Shown here in pieces: positions 1-11,129 of a DNA stretch of 24,961 nt. The translations under genes were made by a program, and so were the position numbers. Under the pieces are notes generated by a model. That model saw nothing but the letters and a program-made list of their open reading frames with translations, made no database searches and was not told the origin of the DNA. The stretch comes from Conidiobolus incongruus B7586. Taxonomy: Eukaryota > Entomophthoromycota > Entomophthoromycetes > Entomophthorales > Conidiobolaceae. Every line of letters begins with the position of its first letter. Position 1 is the first letter of the stretch. Location: the NCBI GenBank assembly GCA_000697335.1, contig JNEM01008715.1, forward strand, positions 1-24,961, read 5' to 3'.

Positions 1-3000
1 AGAGCAATTATTGGATCTCTGTAACAAGGCTTTCGCTGCTTCTCCACAAATTTTAGTCGAAAAGAGTATGAAGGGCTGGAAGGAAGTTGAATATGAAGTT
101 GTTCGTGATTGTATGAACAACTGTATCACTGTTTGTAACATGGAAAACTTTGATCCTCTTGGTATTCACACTGGTGATTCCATCGTCATTGCTCCTTCTC
201 AAACCCTTTCTGATGAAGACTACAATATGCTTCGTACTACTGCTGTCAATGTCGTCCGTCATCTTGGTGTTGTTGGTGAATGTAATATCCAATATGCCCT
301 CAACCCTTTCTCTAAAGAATACTGCATTATTGAAGTCAATGCTCGTTTATCCCGTTCTTCCGCTTTAGCTTCCAAGGCTACTGGTTATCCTCTGGCTTTC
401 GTTGCTGCTAAGCTTGGTTTGAACATTCCTTTGAACGAAATTCAAAACTCAGTACCAAGAAAACCATTGCTTGCTTTGAACCTTCTTTGGATTATGTCGT
501 CTGTAAGATTCCTCGTTGGGATCTTAAGAAGTTCACTCGTGTCAGCAAGAAGATTTCATCCTCTATGAAATCTGTTGGTGAAGTTATGTCTATTGGTCGT
601 ACCTTCGAAGAAACTATCCAAAAAGCCATTCGTGCTATTGATATCTCTTTCACTGGTTTTGCCGACAATGATTTTGTCGAAAACATCGACGAAGAATTGG
701 TTCATCCTTCCGATCAACGTCTCTTTGCCATTGCTCACGCCATGCACATTGGTTACTCTGTTGATAAGATCTGGGAAATGACCAAGATCGACAAGTGGTT
801 CTTGAACAGACTCGCTGGTATTGTTGCATTCGAAAAATCTTTGAAACAATTCACCAGTATGAATATTCCTACCCATACCATGCGCACTGCCAAACAACTT
901 GGTTTCTCTGATCGTCAAATTGCCAAGATTTATGGTACTTCAGAACTCGCCATCCGTCAACGTCGTTTGGAGCAAGGCGTCGTCCCTTGTGTTAAACAAA
1001 TCGATACTGTTGCTGCCGAGTTCCCTGCATACACCAATTACCTTTACTTGACTTACAATGCCTTTGAAAATGATGTTGAATTTAATGACAAGGGTGTTAT
1101 CGTGCTAGGTTCTGGTGTCTACCGTATCGGTTCCTCTGTCGAATTCGATTGGTGTGCTGTCAGAGCTATCCGTACTTTGAGAGAAAAGAATGTTAAGACT
1201 GTGATGATCAATTACAATCCTGAAACTGTCAGTACCGATTACGATGAAGCTGATAGATTGTATTTTGAAAATATCACCTTGGAAAGAGTTCTTGATATCT
1301 ATCAAATTGAAAACTCTCGTGGTGTCATCTTGAGTATGGGTGGTCAAACTCCGAACAACATTTCTCTTCCCTTACTCCGCCAAGAGGTCAACATCTTTGG
1401 TACTTCTCCTGAAATGATCGACAGCGCTGAAAATCGTTACAAGTTCTCTCGTCTCTTAGATAAAATCGGAGTTGATCAACCTCTTTGGAAAGAACTTACC
1501 AGTGTTGATGAAGCTTCTGCTTTCTGTGATCGTGTTGGCTACCCTGTCTTAGTCCGTCCCTCTTACGTTCTTAGTGGTGCTGCCATGAATGTTGTTCACT
1601 CTAAGGATGATTTGTCCAACTACCTTAGCCAAGCTGCTGCTGTCTCTCGTGAATTCCCTGTTGTCATCACTAAATATATTGAAGACGCCAAGGAAATCGA
1701 AATGGATGCTGTTGGTCAAAATGGTAAGCTTGTCATGCATGTGGTATCTGAACACGTTGAAAACGCTGGTGTTCACTCTGGTGACGCTACTCTTGTCTTG
1801 CCTCCTCAAGATTTGGATCCTGAAACTGTCAAGAAGATCGAAATTGCCACCGAAAAGATTTGTGATGCTCTTAACGTCACTGGTCCTTTCAACATTCAAT
1901 TCATTGCCAAGAACAATGAAATCAAGGTTATTGAATGTAACCTGAGAGCTGCTAGATCCTTCCCATTTGTCTCCAAGGTCACTGGTGTTGACTTAATTGA
2001 AATGGCTACCAAGGCTATGCTTGGTTTCCCCTTCGAACCCTATCCCAAGTCCAAAGAAAACCTCAACCTTGTTGGTGTTAAGGTTCCTCAATTCAGTTTC
2101 AGTCGTCTTTCAGGTGCTGATCCTATTCTCGGTGTCGAAATGGCTTCCACTGGTGAAGTTGCTTGTTTTGGTCCCGATAAGTACTCTGCCTATCTCAAGG
2201 CTCTTCTTTCCACTGGTTTCTCTATTCCAAAGAAGAACATCCTCCTCTCTTTAGGTTCTTATAAAGACAAAGTTGAGTTCTTACCTTCCATCAAGAAATT
2301 GGCTGAAATTGGATATAATCTCTTTGCCACCTCTGGTACTGCTGATTTCATCCAAGAACACAACATTCCCGTCAAGTATCTCGAAATTTTGGAAGATGAA
2401 AATGATCAACAAAAATCTGAATATAGTTTGAACTCTCACTTGGCTAACAACTTGATCGATCTCTACATTAACTTGCCATCTCGTAACCGTTACAGACGTC
2501 CTGCCAGCTATATGAGTCGTGGTTACAAGACCAGAAGAATGGCTGTTGATTTCTCTATTCCTTTAATCACCAACATTAAATGTGCCAAGTTATTCGTCGA
2601 AGCCATCAGTCGTTACAGTGAATTCCAAATTTACCAAGGTGATTCCATTTCCAGCTACAAATCTCTCCGTCTCCCTGGCTTGATCAACATTCAATCTTAT
2701 GTTCCCAACTTGTTGGATTCTGAAGATGCCTTCTCTAAGATTGCCCAAGCTTCTGTTGCTGGTGGTTTCACAACTCTTTCCATTGTCCCTTCTTCTGAAT
2801 CTGGTGATATTACCAGCCGCTCTGACTTGAACAAGGTTTTGACTCAATGCCGTAACAATGCTTTGACCAACTACACCATCTCTTTGGTTGGTTCTTCCTC
2901 TAATATCAATGATCTTACTAACTTGTCCAATGATGTTTCTGCCATTTCTATCTTATTCGATAAGAAATCCTCCTTCAAGACTTCTGAAGTTGACTCAATT

Positions 3001-4854
3001 TTCAAGGCCGTTCCCAACCACACTCCTATCTTTACCAATGCTAAGGGTTCCAACCTTGCTTCCATCTTACTCTTGAGCAACTTGAATCGTCGTGCCGTTC
3101 ACGTCACCGATGTCTCTACTCAAGAAGATATCGAGTTAATTTCTATGAGCAAGTCCAACGGTATGAAGGTTACTTGCGATGTTGCTATCCACAACTTATT
3201 CCTTGTTAGCGATAACGATAAATTACAAGGATTGGTCTCCAGCCCTGCTGATGTCCGAGCTCTCTGGGATCATCTTGATGATATTGACTGCTTCGCTATT
3301 GGTAAGTTACCCCACCAATTAACTGCTCAATTCGAGGGAGAAGCCACTGCCTACGATGCTATTTCCGAAGCTGTCCCCTTATTGTTAGCTGCTGTTGATC
3401 AAGGTAGATTGACTGTTGATGACATCATCGACAAACTCTACACTCGCCCTGCTGCAATCTTGAACATTCCTGAACAATCTGATACCTATGTTGATGTTGA
3501 AATTGGCCGTGTTCGTCCTCAAAAAGCTGATGCCAAATCTATCCTATCTCCTTGGTTGAAGGAAGCTCCTCGTGCTTTCGTCCAAAGAGTCGTCTTCCAA
3601 GGTCAAGTCATCTACGTTGATGGACGCTTCCCTGCTCAAGAATTAAAGGGACGCGATCTTTCCAGCCATGCCCACTATGTCTCTCAGAAGGTTTCCAAGG
3701 ATACTCCTACTTTCACTTCGAAAGCTCCCTTGTCTCCCATTACTTCTACCTTTGACCTTCCTCCCACTACTGGTCGTCGCCTCAGCTTGAAGGGTGAAAC
3801 TGCTGCTACTTCTCGCACTATCTCCAAGGAAGCCGCTGAGACTGCTACTCCCTCTACTGAAGTTGCCCGTCCTCAAAAGGTCATTTCAGTTCCCGAATTA
3901 TCCAATGCCCATATCCTTGATTCTTCCTCTCCCTTCTACCGTCACCACATTCTCTCCTCCAGCCAATTCACTCGTGACCAACTTCACATCTTATTCGGAG
4001 TTGCTCAAGAGATGGGTATCATGGTCAAGCGTCATGGCTCTATTAACTTGCTTCAAGGCCGTGTCTTATGCAACCTCTTCTATGAACCCTCAACTCGTAC
4101 CTCTTGCTCTTTCGAAGCTGCTATGATTCGTCTTGGTGGTCAAGTTATCACCACTAATGCCACCACTTCCTCTGTTGTCAAGGGAGAAACTCTCTCTGAC
4201 ACCGTTCGTACCTTGAACCAATATGGTGATGTGATTGTTCTTCGTCATCCTCAACCCGGAAGTGTTCAAGAAGCTGCCAAGCACTCCAGCCTTCCTGTCA
4301 TTAATGCTGGCGATGGTATTGGTGAACATCCTACTCAAGCCTTCTTGGATATCTACACCATTCGTGAAGAATTGGGTACTGTTAATGGTTTAACCATTAC
4401 TCTTGTTGGTGATTTGAAGAATGGTCGCACTGTTCACAGCTTAGTCAAATTGCTGTCAATGTACCATGTCACTTTGAACTATGTCAGTCCTGATAGTTTA
4501 AAGATGCCCGAATCCATCAAGGCTGAGGTTGCCAAGAACGGTATTCCTCAGAACGAATACTCCAGCTTAGATGAAGTCATTGGATCTACCGATGTCCTCT
4601 ACGTCACTCGCATCCAAAGGGAACGTTTCGAAAGTGTCGAAGCTTACGAAGCCGTCAAGGGTGCCTATGTTGTCAATAGCTCTGTCCTTCTCAAGGCTAA
4701 GCCTCATATGATTGTCATGCATCCTCTTCCCAGAGTTGATGAAATCGATCCGGAAGTTGATTTCGATCAAAGAGCCGCCTACTTCCGTCAAATGAGATAC
4801 GGTCTCTACATCAGAATGGCTCTTTTAGCCTTAGTTGTTGGCAAATCCCCTTAA
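1..4854 (+). CDS. URA2: URA2-type multifunctional CPSase / dead DHOase / aspartate transcarbamylase, 5' end outside window
   Basis: Catalyses the first steps of cytosolic pyrimidine synthesis (carbamoyl phosphate, then carbamoyl aspartate). About 1,617 residues are visible; the glutaminase domain and the start of the CPSase lie upstream of the window. Domains in order: end of the first ATP-grasp (to about 450), CPSase oligomerisation region (about 690-1080), second ATP-grasp (about 1400-2010), MGS-like allosteric domain (about 2230-2400), DHOase-like domain (about 2640-3640), linker (about 3640-3930) and ATCase (about 3930-4840). ATCase motifs are intact: FYEPSTRTS near 4080, GDLKNGRT near 4410 and HPLPRVDEI near 4720. 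The DHOase HxH motif is replaced ([11 protein letters not shown] near 2675), as expected for the inactive fungal domain. The linker carries RRLS at 3775-3786, a PKA-type site. The reading frame changes near 452-457: NSV joins the downstream [11 protein letters not shown] only if one base is missing. Everything after that is one clean frame ending in TAA. Identification is very secure. Confidence 0.97.
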
Positions 4855-4943
4855 ATTTTGTTAAATAACTTGTAATATTTTGATTTTATACTATACTTAT
4901 TTTTACGGTTTTACGATTTTATACTTTTGATTCAAATATCTTT

Positions 4944-4949
4944 AATAAA
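4944..4949 (+). terminator. Candidate poly(A) signal AATAAA of URA2
   Basis: An AATAAA lies 90 bases after the URA2 stop codon, in a T-rich 3' flank. The position suits cleavage and polyadenylation, but the motif is common by chance in DNA this AT-rich. Confidence 0.4.
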
Positions 4950-5684
4950 CAAATATAAAAATAACCTTTGTTCAGATTGACTCATATTTTATTCAACTTT
5001 ATCTTTCTTAAATCATATAATATTCCATATACGATAATTAGAAATTACTTAATATATACTTAGAAAACTGCTAATGAATTGTATTATGATTTGGGGTCGA
5101 ATTACAATTTTAGTGTTCTTTAGTCATTTTTATAACAAAATTTCTAATCAATTGTCACATTATCAAGTATTATCAAATATAAAATTAAAAACAGTAAAAT
5201 TTATATTCCAAAAATAGTAATCATTTTATTACATGGTCAATGATATATTATGGCATATTCAAAGTAATATATATCTACTTAAATTATTGAAACCAAAAAT
5301 CAAATTTTCAATTGACTGCTCTAATGTGGATATAACCCATACTAACTCATTTTACACATTAATCAAAACTGTGACTTTTGAATTTAAAATATATTCACAT
5401 TCTCTTTTATTGATTCTAGTGGATATCAATCAATCATAAATATATTGCTTGTTCAAAAATTTTCAAAATAATCCACAACTTGAAAAACCAAATTATATTC
5501 TAAAATAAAAAATTTCTCAAATTGGGTTTTAAGATTACAAAGTGGATATAGCTGATATAAAAATAAATTTTATTGTTTAGTGTTAATTATTAATCAACAT
5601 ACAGTTTATAATTAAAATAAAATATTACCTTAAATTTAATGAGAAATTTTTTAATTTCTGATTTTTCAAATATATTATTAGTTT

Positions 5685-5687
<3 letters not shown>

Positions 5688-5718
<31 letters not shown>
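5688..5718. repeat. (AT)n microsatellite
   Basis: About 15 uninterrupted AT dinucleotides within the AT-rich spacer; a simple slippage repeat with no sign of function. Confidence 0.95.
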
Positions 5719-5722
<4 letters not shown>

Positions 5723-6124
5723 AAATAAAAAACTATATATTTTTAAATTATATATATTATAATTTTTTTGATTAAAAAATTAACTTTTTAAAATTAGTTG
5801 TTTAATTTAATTATATTTAAATTAAATAATAAACATTAAAAGTTTTTTATTTTAGTATTAATTAAACTTAACTATAAACCTTTTAAAATTATTCAAAATT
5901 TATAAATAACTTTTAATAATAAAATATTATTTAAATTTACTATTTATTATTAAGTAAACTATTTTAAAGTTAAGAGAGAAATTATTTAAAACTTATTAAA
6001 ATTTAAAAAACTAATTTTAATTATTATACTTATAATTATTAATAGAGTAAAAAAATATAGTAAAAAAATACCTTTTTATTTTAATTAAAAAATTATTTAA
6101 ATACTTTAATATTAGTTTTGTAAG

Positions 6125-6143
6125 TATATATATATATATATAT
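6125..6143. repeat. (TA)n microsatellite, short
   Basis: Nine TA units in the same AT-rich spacer as the longer run at 5688-5718. Confidence 0.9.
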
Positions 6144-7078
6144 TAAAGCTTAAACTCAAATTAATAAATAAAAATATAAAATAAATACCTTATAATTTAA
6201 CTAAAGCTTAAAAAAAGTTAGAGTAGTTATTATTAAATAAAACTTACTAAAATATTATTAGAAACTTAAGCTTTTATAGTAAATAATTATAATTAATAAA
6301 TCTTAAATTTTTAAATATAATCTGTTATTAAAATATAAATCAAAAGGTTAAATTAAGTTATATTAACTTTTTTTATAAATCCTTTTAATTAAACATTTTT
6401 TAATAAACAAATATTAATTATTATATTAAAATTATAATAGTATATACTACTTTTATTTAATTTTTGAAGGGAAATTAATTAATAGTAAGTTTTATATTGT
6501 TTTTTTAAATAAAAGTATTTTTAATTAGTGTTTTTAAAATAATTTAATAAAATTTATTATTTTACATGATAATTTTAAAATACATAAATTTAAAGCTGTA
6601 AAAAAATTTTTAATTAAAAATAACTAGAAAAAACTATTATATTTAATATATTTTTTAGATTATAACCTATATAATTATAATTACTTTAAATAATTAAAAA
6701 ACTAATTTATAAGAAAATTTCTACAGGAAAATTTAATTAGTTTATAAAGCATCAAATTTTAATCTTTAAAAAAACTATTTTTTAAGTGTTAAGAGTTTGT
6801 TAAAAGTATAGTAAAAAGTTATTAATAATAAAAAAAACTATTAAATATATATTATATATTTATTTTTATATATTATATATCAAAATGTTTATTTATTTTC
6901 AATCACAAAAAATTCCCATTATTTAAATTACAGAGTAATATTAAAAGCCATAACTTAATTGACATTGAAGTAATACTTGTTGCATAATATGATTAGATTT
7001 TTTAATCAGATATTAATTTCAAATTCAGTTTCTAATAGTATTATATTTCTATAATTTTATTATATATAATATTCAATT

Positions 7079-9341
7079 CTAATCATCTAGCAACTGATTC
7101 AAAATATGGTTATTCTCCAAGAATCTCTTTAGTTGGTATCTCAGTATTTTGCCATTTTTATAAACCAAATTTACTATCAACTCATCTAGCAATCTATGCG
7201 TATAAGATTTTTCAACACTCACAAAAAATCCTAGTAGGGGCCAGTCTGGGAGGAAGTAGGGATCGGGAGGTAGTATGCCTTCTAAAAAAATGCTTTGGGT
7301 GGATTTGTTTTGGACACTAAATTGAATTGAGTTAGTGTGTAAGAGAGTAAATGGATTTGTGAATTACTTGTAACATCTAAAAATTCCTACTTTGCCCTTT
7401 TGATTGGCGATAAATATGAGATTCCAATCTCTGACAAATTGAACCATATTCAATCTACCGACACCTCGCAACATGTAGTCATATCGAGAATCTGAAACAG
7501 GATCTCCAAGACTGTGGATGTGGGTTTGGTCAGTAATTACCACTTCAGAATCTACAATAGTATAATTTAATTTAATTAAATAGACGTCAGCTTCGCTAGT
7601 CAGTAGTATATAATTCAAGTGGGTCGGATTTTGTTGTTTTCCAGATTGATTTGAGTTAGAGTTTGATTGTGACGATTCTTTGGATCTTTTTGACTCTGAA
7701 GTTTCTTTGGTTCGTTTTGTTTTAGGCATCATATGGCCAGTTTCTCTTGGTGAAGAAGATTCGAACATTGGTGTAGATTCGGGTTCATCGCTAGGACTTT
7801 CATCAACAGAAGGTTGGTCACTCTGGCTAGGATTTTGAAAAGAATTAATCACTAAGGAGGGATTAGGATCAGAATTGTTAGAAAGTCTTCGAATGCTGGA
7901 ATAGCCAGACTCTTGGGCAAATACACTCCCAGTATTGTAGATAGCTCTCTCAATTCTTGTTCCTTCCTGATGATCGTAGGTATAAAAGAAATTATTGATT
8001 GAATGGTTGTAGGATCCTGATAGCTTCCACACTTGTTTAGAGTAGCCTTCTCCAGTATTCTTTTGGAAATATTTTTCAAACGTTTCTGTATCCATACTCT
8101 CTTTTAAACGGATAAAATTATCATAAATCGATTTATCCAATTTTCTCATTTGTTCCTGTGTAAAATTTCCAAGGATTGGCGTGGTTGAAGGATTAGAAGG
8201 CTGTCCGTTTTCGTAAGGATTGAACAATTCCAAATCTCGTAAGATGGTGGGAATATATTTCATAATGAATGAAGAATCCAAACTACGTATCAGATTATCT
8301 GAAATTGGTGGATTAGTTCTAATATTAGGATATTTCAAATTATTTAGTTCATTGATTAAATTTGCTATTGCCCAATGTGGGGAAGCAGAAAACTTTGCCA
8401 CAGTTTCCAAAAAGGCTTGAAGTGGTTGAGGATATTCACCTTGAGGTTTTGTTGAATTGGAGGCATCAGCAATAAATTGTTTGAAATAAGGAAATAGCTC
8501 AGAACCTTGGACGTTGAAGAATGCTTTCAGCAATAATAAGATTTTATTCTCATTTGGTTGGATTAGGGGTAATGGTCTCCTATATTCTGGTTCCATTTCA
8601 CATTTGTGGAATGGATTGGGCCCAAGAAATGTTGTGGACCATCCCCACGATGATCCTATTTCATATGAACTTAAGCAATTATCTGAATTCACCTCCCAAA
8701 TTCGACATGTGCCATCAATACTGCACGAGCTCAACAAAAGTCCATCATCTGTAAAATCGATACAAGGTATATTGTTGGTATGGCCAATCAGCACAATTAC
8801 ATTATTAGTGTTTGTATTAAAAATATGTATTTGATGGGAGTTGGAACTGGCAGCTATAAGGGATCTTTTATGATTGATAGCAATACCCCAAGCTGAATCA
8901 TTGGTCCTATATGCAACAACATTTACTTTAATATTAGTTAAAGAGTTAAAATGGATGAACAATACCGATAAAATTTAGGAGTTTGTTCAGGATTTGAAAT
9001 ATCCCAAATATTAACACCTCCTAAATCGTCAACAGATACGAGTACTGGGATCTTTTTCAAGTATCCGATTTTAATGTTATTGATAAAGATATGGTTACTA
9101 GTATGTAATCGACGACCTGTGATAATTTTCCAAGTGAAATAAATTTCCGTAAATTTGGCTAAATCTTCGTCAGGGCTTAAAGTATCGATATAATCTTGAC
9201 AGATATTAGGTAATTTGTAACATTTTATACTATCTCCCAAAGCTAAAAATTGGAAACACTTCAATAAATACTGATGTAAATATGGTGCTGGTTCAAATTA
9301 CCAACGAAGGATTTGTCTTGATGACTTGCAGATAAATTCAT
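7079..9341 (-). CDS. CRT10: CRT10-like WD40-repeat protein, four exons
   Basis: Resembles the fungal Crt10 family, linked in yeast to transcriptional control of ribonucleotide reductase. Exons, minus strand: 9302-9341, 9242-8966, 8906-7368 and 7316-7079. Introns are 59, 59 and 51 bases, all GT-AG and all in phase, giving 697 residues ending in TAG. Family-like features: FVALGDSIKCYKL at the N-terminus, VSVDDLGGVNIWD (a WD repeat), NDSAWGIAI, the WD repeat GHTNNIPCIDF ending in DGTCRIWEV, a middle Ser/Gln/Asn-rich low-complexity stretch with basic KTKRTK, then GRLNMVQFV and GKVGIFRC. The last exon is invisible as a plain ORF but reads in frame with PLLGFF and LDELIVNLVYKNGKILRY, matching the family C-terminus. 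Shorter than yeast Crt10 (about 957 residues, from memory). CAATTTAG just before the chosen ATG could be a splice acceptor, so an upstream exon is possible. Confidence 0.78.
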
Positions 9342-10703
9342 TTTCTAAATTGAATATTAATATTGTTAATTAATAGCTATTTTATATATTTATTTATCCA
9401 TAATTCACTGCCTTCTGTATTTATTGAACTTGATCTAAGTTCTATCAACTATAAGGAGATAAATAAAATAATTAATGGTTTAATAACATTCAAATTACTT
9501 CAATTGTTTCATTCCAAGTAGTCATTAAATTAAAGCAAATTTTCTTCGATTGAAATATAAAATGAGAGTTTAAATAATTGCTAAATTGAATATATCTATA
9601 AAATATATTAACTAATTTTGAATATTCACTGATTTTTTAATTGTATTTATAATTTGGTTTCAAGTGACTATGATTATTTTATTTATATTCGATTAATATG
9701 GAAAAGTTTTATGGGATAAATTTCATTTATATTTCAATTACATTACCTAAAATTGATATAATTTTGATTATCAATGAATTTCACAAATATTATTTGAGGT
9801 ATAAGCAATATATACTATAAATATATACTTTTATTTAATATTTAATATTTCACCATTTTTGTAAGATTAATAACTGTTCATTTAATACCATATCGCTAAT
9901 ATAAATTTCATTTAAGTCCGAATTTACGATATTGAATAAATATTATTTCCAAGTCATACAAAAAAATAGACTCGAATGAAACTATTAAAGATCAACCCAA
10001 CAAAGAAGTATCAAGGCTATAATTGAGTCATAATAAAAAGAATAAAGTAAGCAATACCTAATTATTTTGTGAATTTGGCTAATTTAGGAAGTTTCCCAAG
10101 AAATTGTTCAGAATTCACCTTTTTTGATTATGACAATGATAATCTTGCACAAATTTTTGATCATTAAATTGATTCAATTTATTGGAAAAGTGAGTTACTT
10201 TATGTAGGGGTGAGTATATATCGATTTTAAATTATGTTGCTTATGCATATTGGCATTGTATTCTTATTGGTATTATGCTATTATCACATTTCTTCATCTG
10301 CAGATTATAATTTACTTGTAAAGGAGTATAAATATAACGTTTGTTAATGTTCATCTCTAATACCATTTCATATTTATGATAGAATAAAAATATAAAATAG
10401 AATCTATTATTGAATATGATAAAAGATCAAACGATAAAGAAACAAGTAAATGTATTTATAATCAATGTAATTCAATATTAGAATTGGATTAAGGGTAGAA
10501 ATAAATATGTTATATATTATAATCAAATGAATTGGATTGAGTAGATTAAAAGGTTATTAAAACAAAATAATAAATCGTTGTAAGTAGTAATTAAAATAAT
10601 ATAATTATTAATTACTTTATTAAAGATGATGATGAAATTAAATTAAATTACTATTAGTTAAGTGTAGTGTATATGGTTGTATATGCATTATATAGATTAT
10701 TAA
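9342..10703. other. AT-rich intergenic spacer, no gene seen
   Basis: About 1.36 kb between the 5' end of the CRT10-like gene and the 3' end of the zinc-finger gene. No coding frame, RNA gene or repeat could be supported. A TATATAAA on the minus strand at about 9381-9388, 40 bases before the CRT10-like ATG, could be a TATA box, but such words are frequent here. Confidence 0.7.
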
Positions 10704-11129
10704 TTAATATTTAGTTAATTTTTGTAAGATTAAAGAATCGTAAACATCTCGAAAGGATAAATAATTACTTGCATGAGTTTTGGTAAAGGGTAAATCCATG
10801 AGTGGAAGTGAGCTGCGCTGGAAAGCATCAAGCTTCAGGCAGGGATCCGAGTAAGTCTTGGAAGAAAGCATGTAGACCGATGTATAGGGCGGCGTCGAGG
10901 GGGAAGCTTTAGCGAATGACCTACTTTTGATCAGATGATACGAGTGGGAGGGCTTGAAGTGGTCCTCCCAGAACTGAGTGGGATCCATAAGCTGTTGAAA
11001 AGCGCACTTGGGCTTGGGGCATACACACCAGGTGGCTGACCCATCCCCATGATGGCATTCTTCAAGGTGTCTCCTCAAGTTGAACTTTTTCTGAAAAGTT
11101 TTCTGACAGTTGTACACGGGGCATTTCAT
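10704..11129 (-). CDS. Small protein with two C2H2-type zinc fingers, function unknown
   Basis: Single-exon 141-residue protein ending in TAA; the ATG follows a pyrimidine-rich stretch. Finger 1 is at the extreme N-terminus: C3, C8, H21, H26 (C-x4-C-x12-H-x4-H) with the usual F12 and L18. A second, looser finger has C37, C42, H57, H62 (C-x4-C-x14-H-x4-H). The rest is Ser/Thr/Pro-rich without recognised domains. The arrangement suggests nucleic-acid binding, but no specific orthologue is recognised. The gene is clearly richer in G and C than its flanks and than the CRT10-like and NUF2 genes. It stands alone, with more than 1.3 kb of empty DNA on either side. Upstream are a TATAAATA at 11249-11256 and CCCCT/AGGGG words near 11311 and 11583, which resemble stress-response elements but may be chance. 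Confidence 0.75.
   Translation of the reverse strand: MKCPVYNCQKTFQKKFNLRRHLEECHHGDGSATWCVCPKPKCAFQQLMDPTQFWEDHFKPSHSYHLIKSRSFAKASPSTPPYTSVYMLSSKTYSDPCLKLDAFQRSSLPLMDLPFTKTHASNYLSFRDVYDSLILQKLTKY

Larger units (their letters stand above)
4855..7078. other. AT-rich intergenic spacer between convergent URA2 and CRT10-like genes
   Basis: This stretch holds the 3' flanks of two convergent genes and otherwise no gene. A 68-codon open frame at 5233-5439 has no recognisable features and AT-driven composition. From about 5640 to 6880 the sequence is almost pure A/T with long A and T tracts and two TA microsatellites. I found no CpG between 5100 and 7198. Nothing resembling a transposon or RNA gene is visible. 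Confidence 0.8.

Noticed and set aside
1105-4791. Several minus-strand ORFs of 60-120 codons under URA2
   Set aside because: All are shadows of the strongly conserved plus-strand enzyme and show no independent features.
5233-5439. 68-codon plus-strand ORF in the first spacer
   Set aside because: AT-driven composition, rich in Ile, Leu, Lys and Asn, with no motif, splice partner or promoter; typical of chance ORFs in such DNA.
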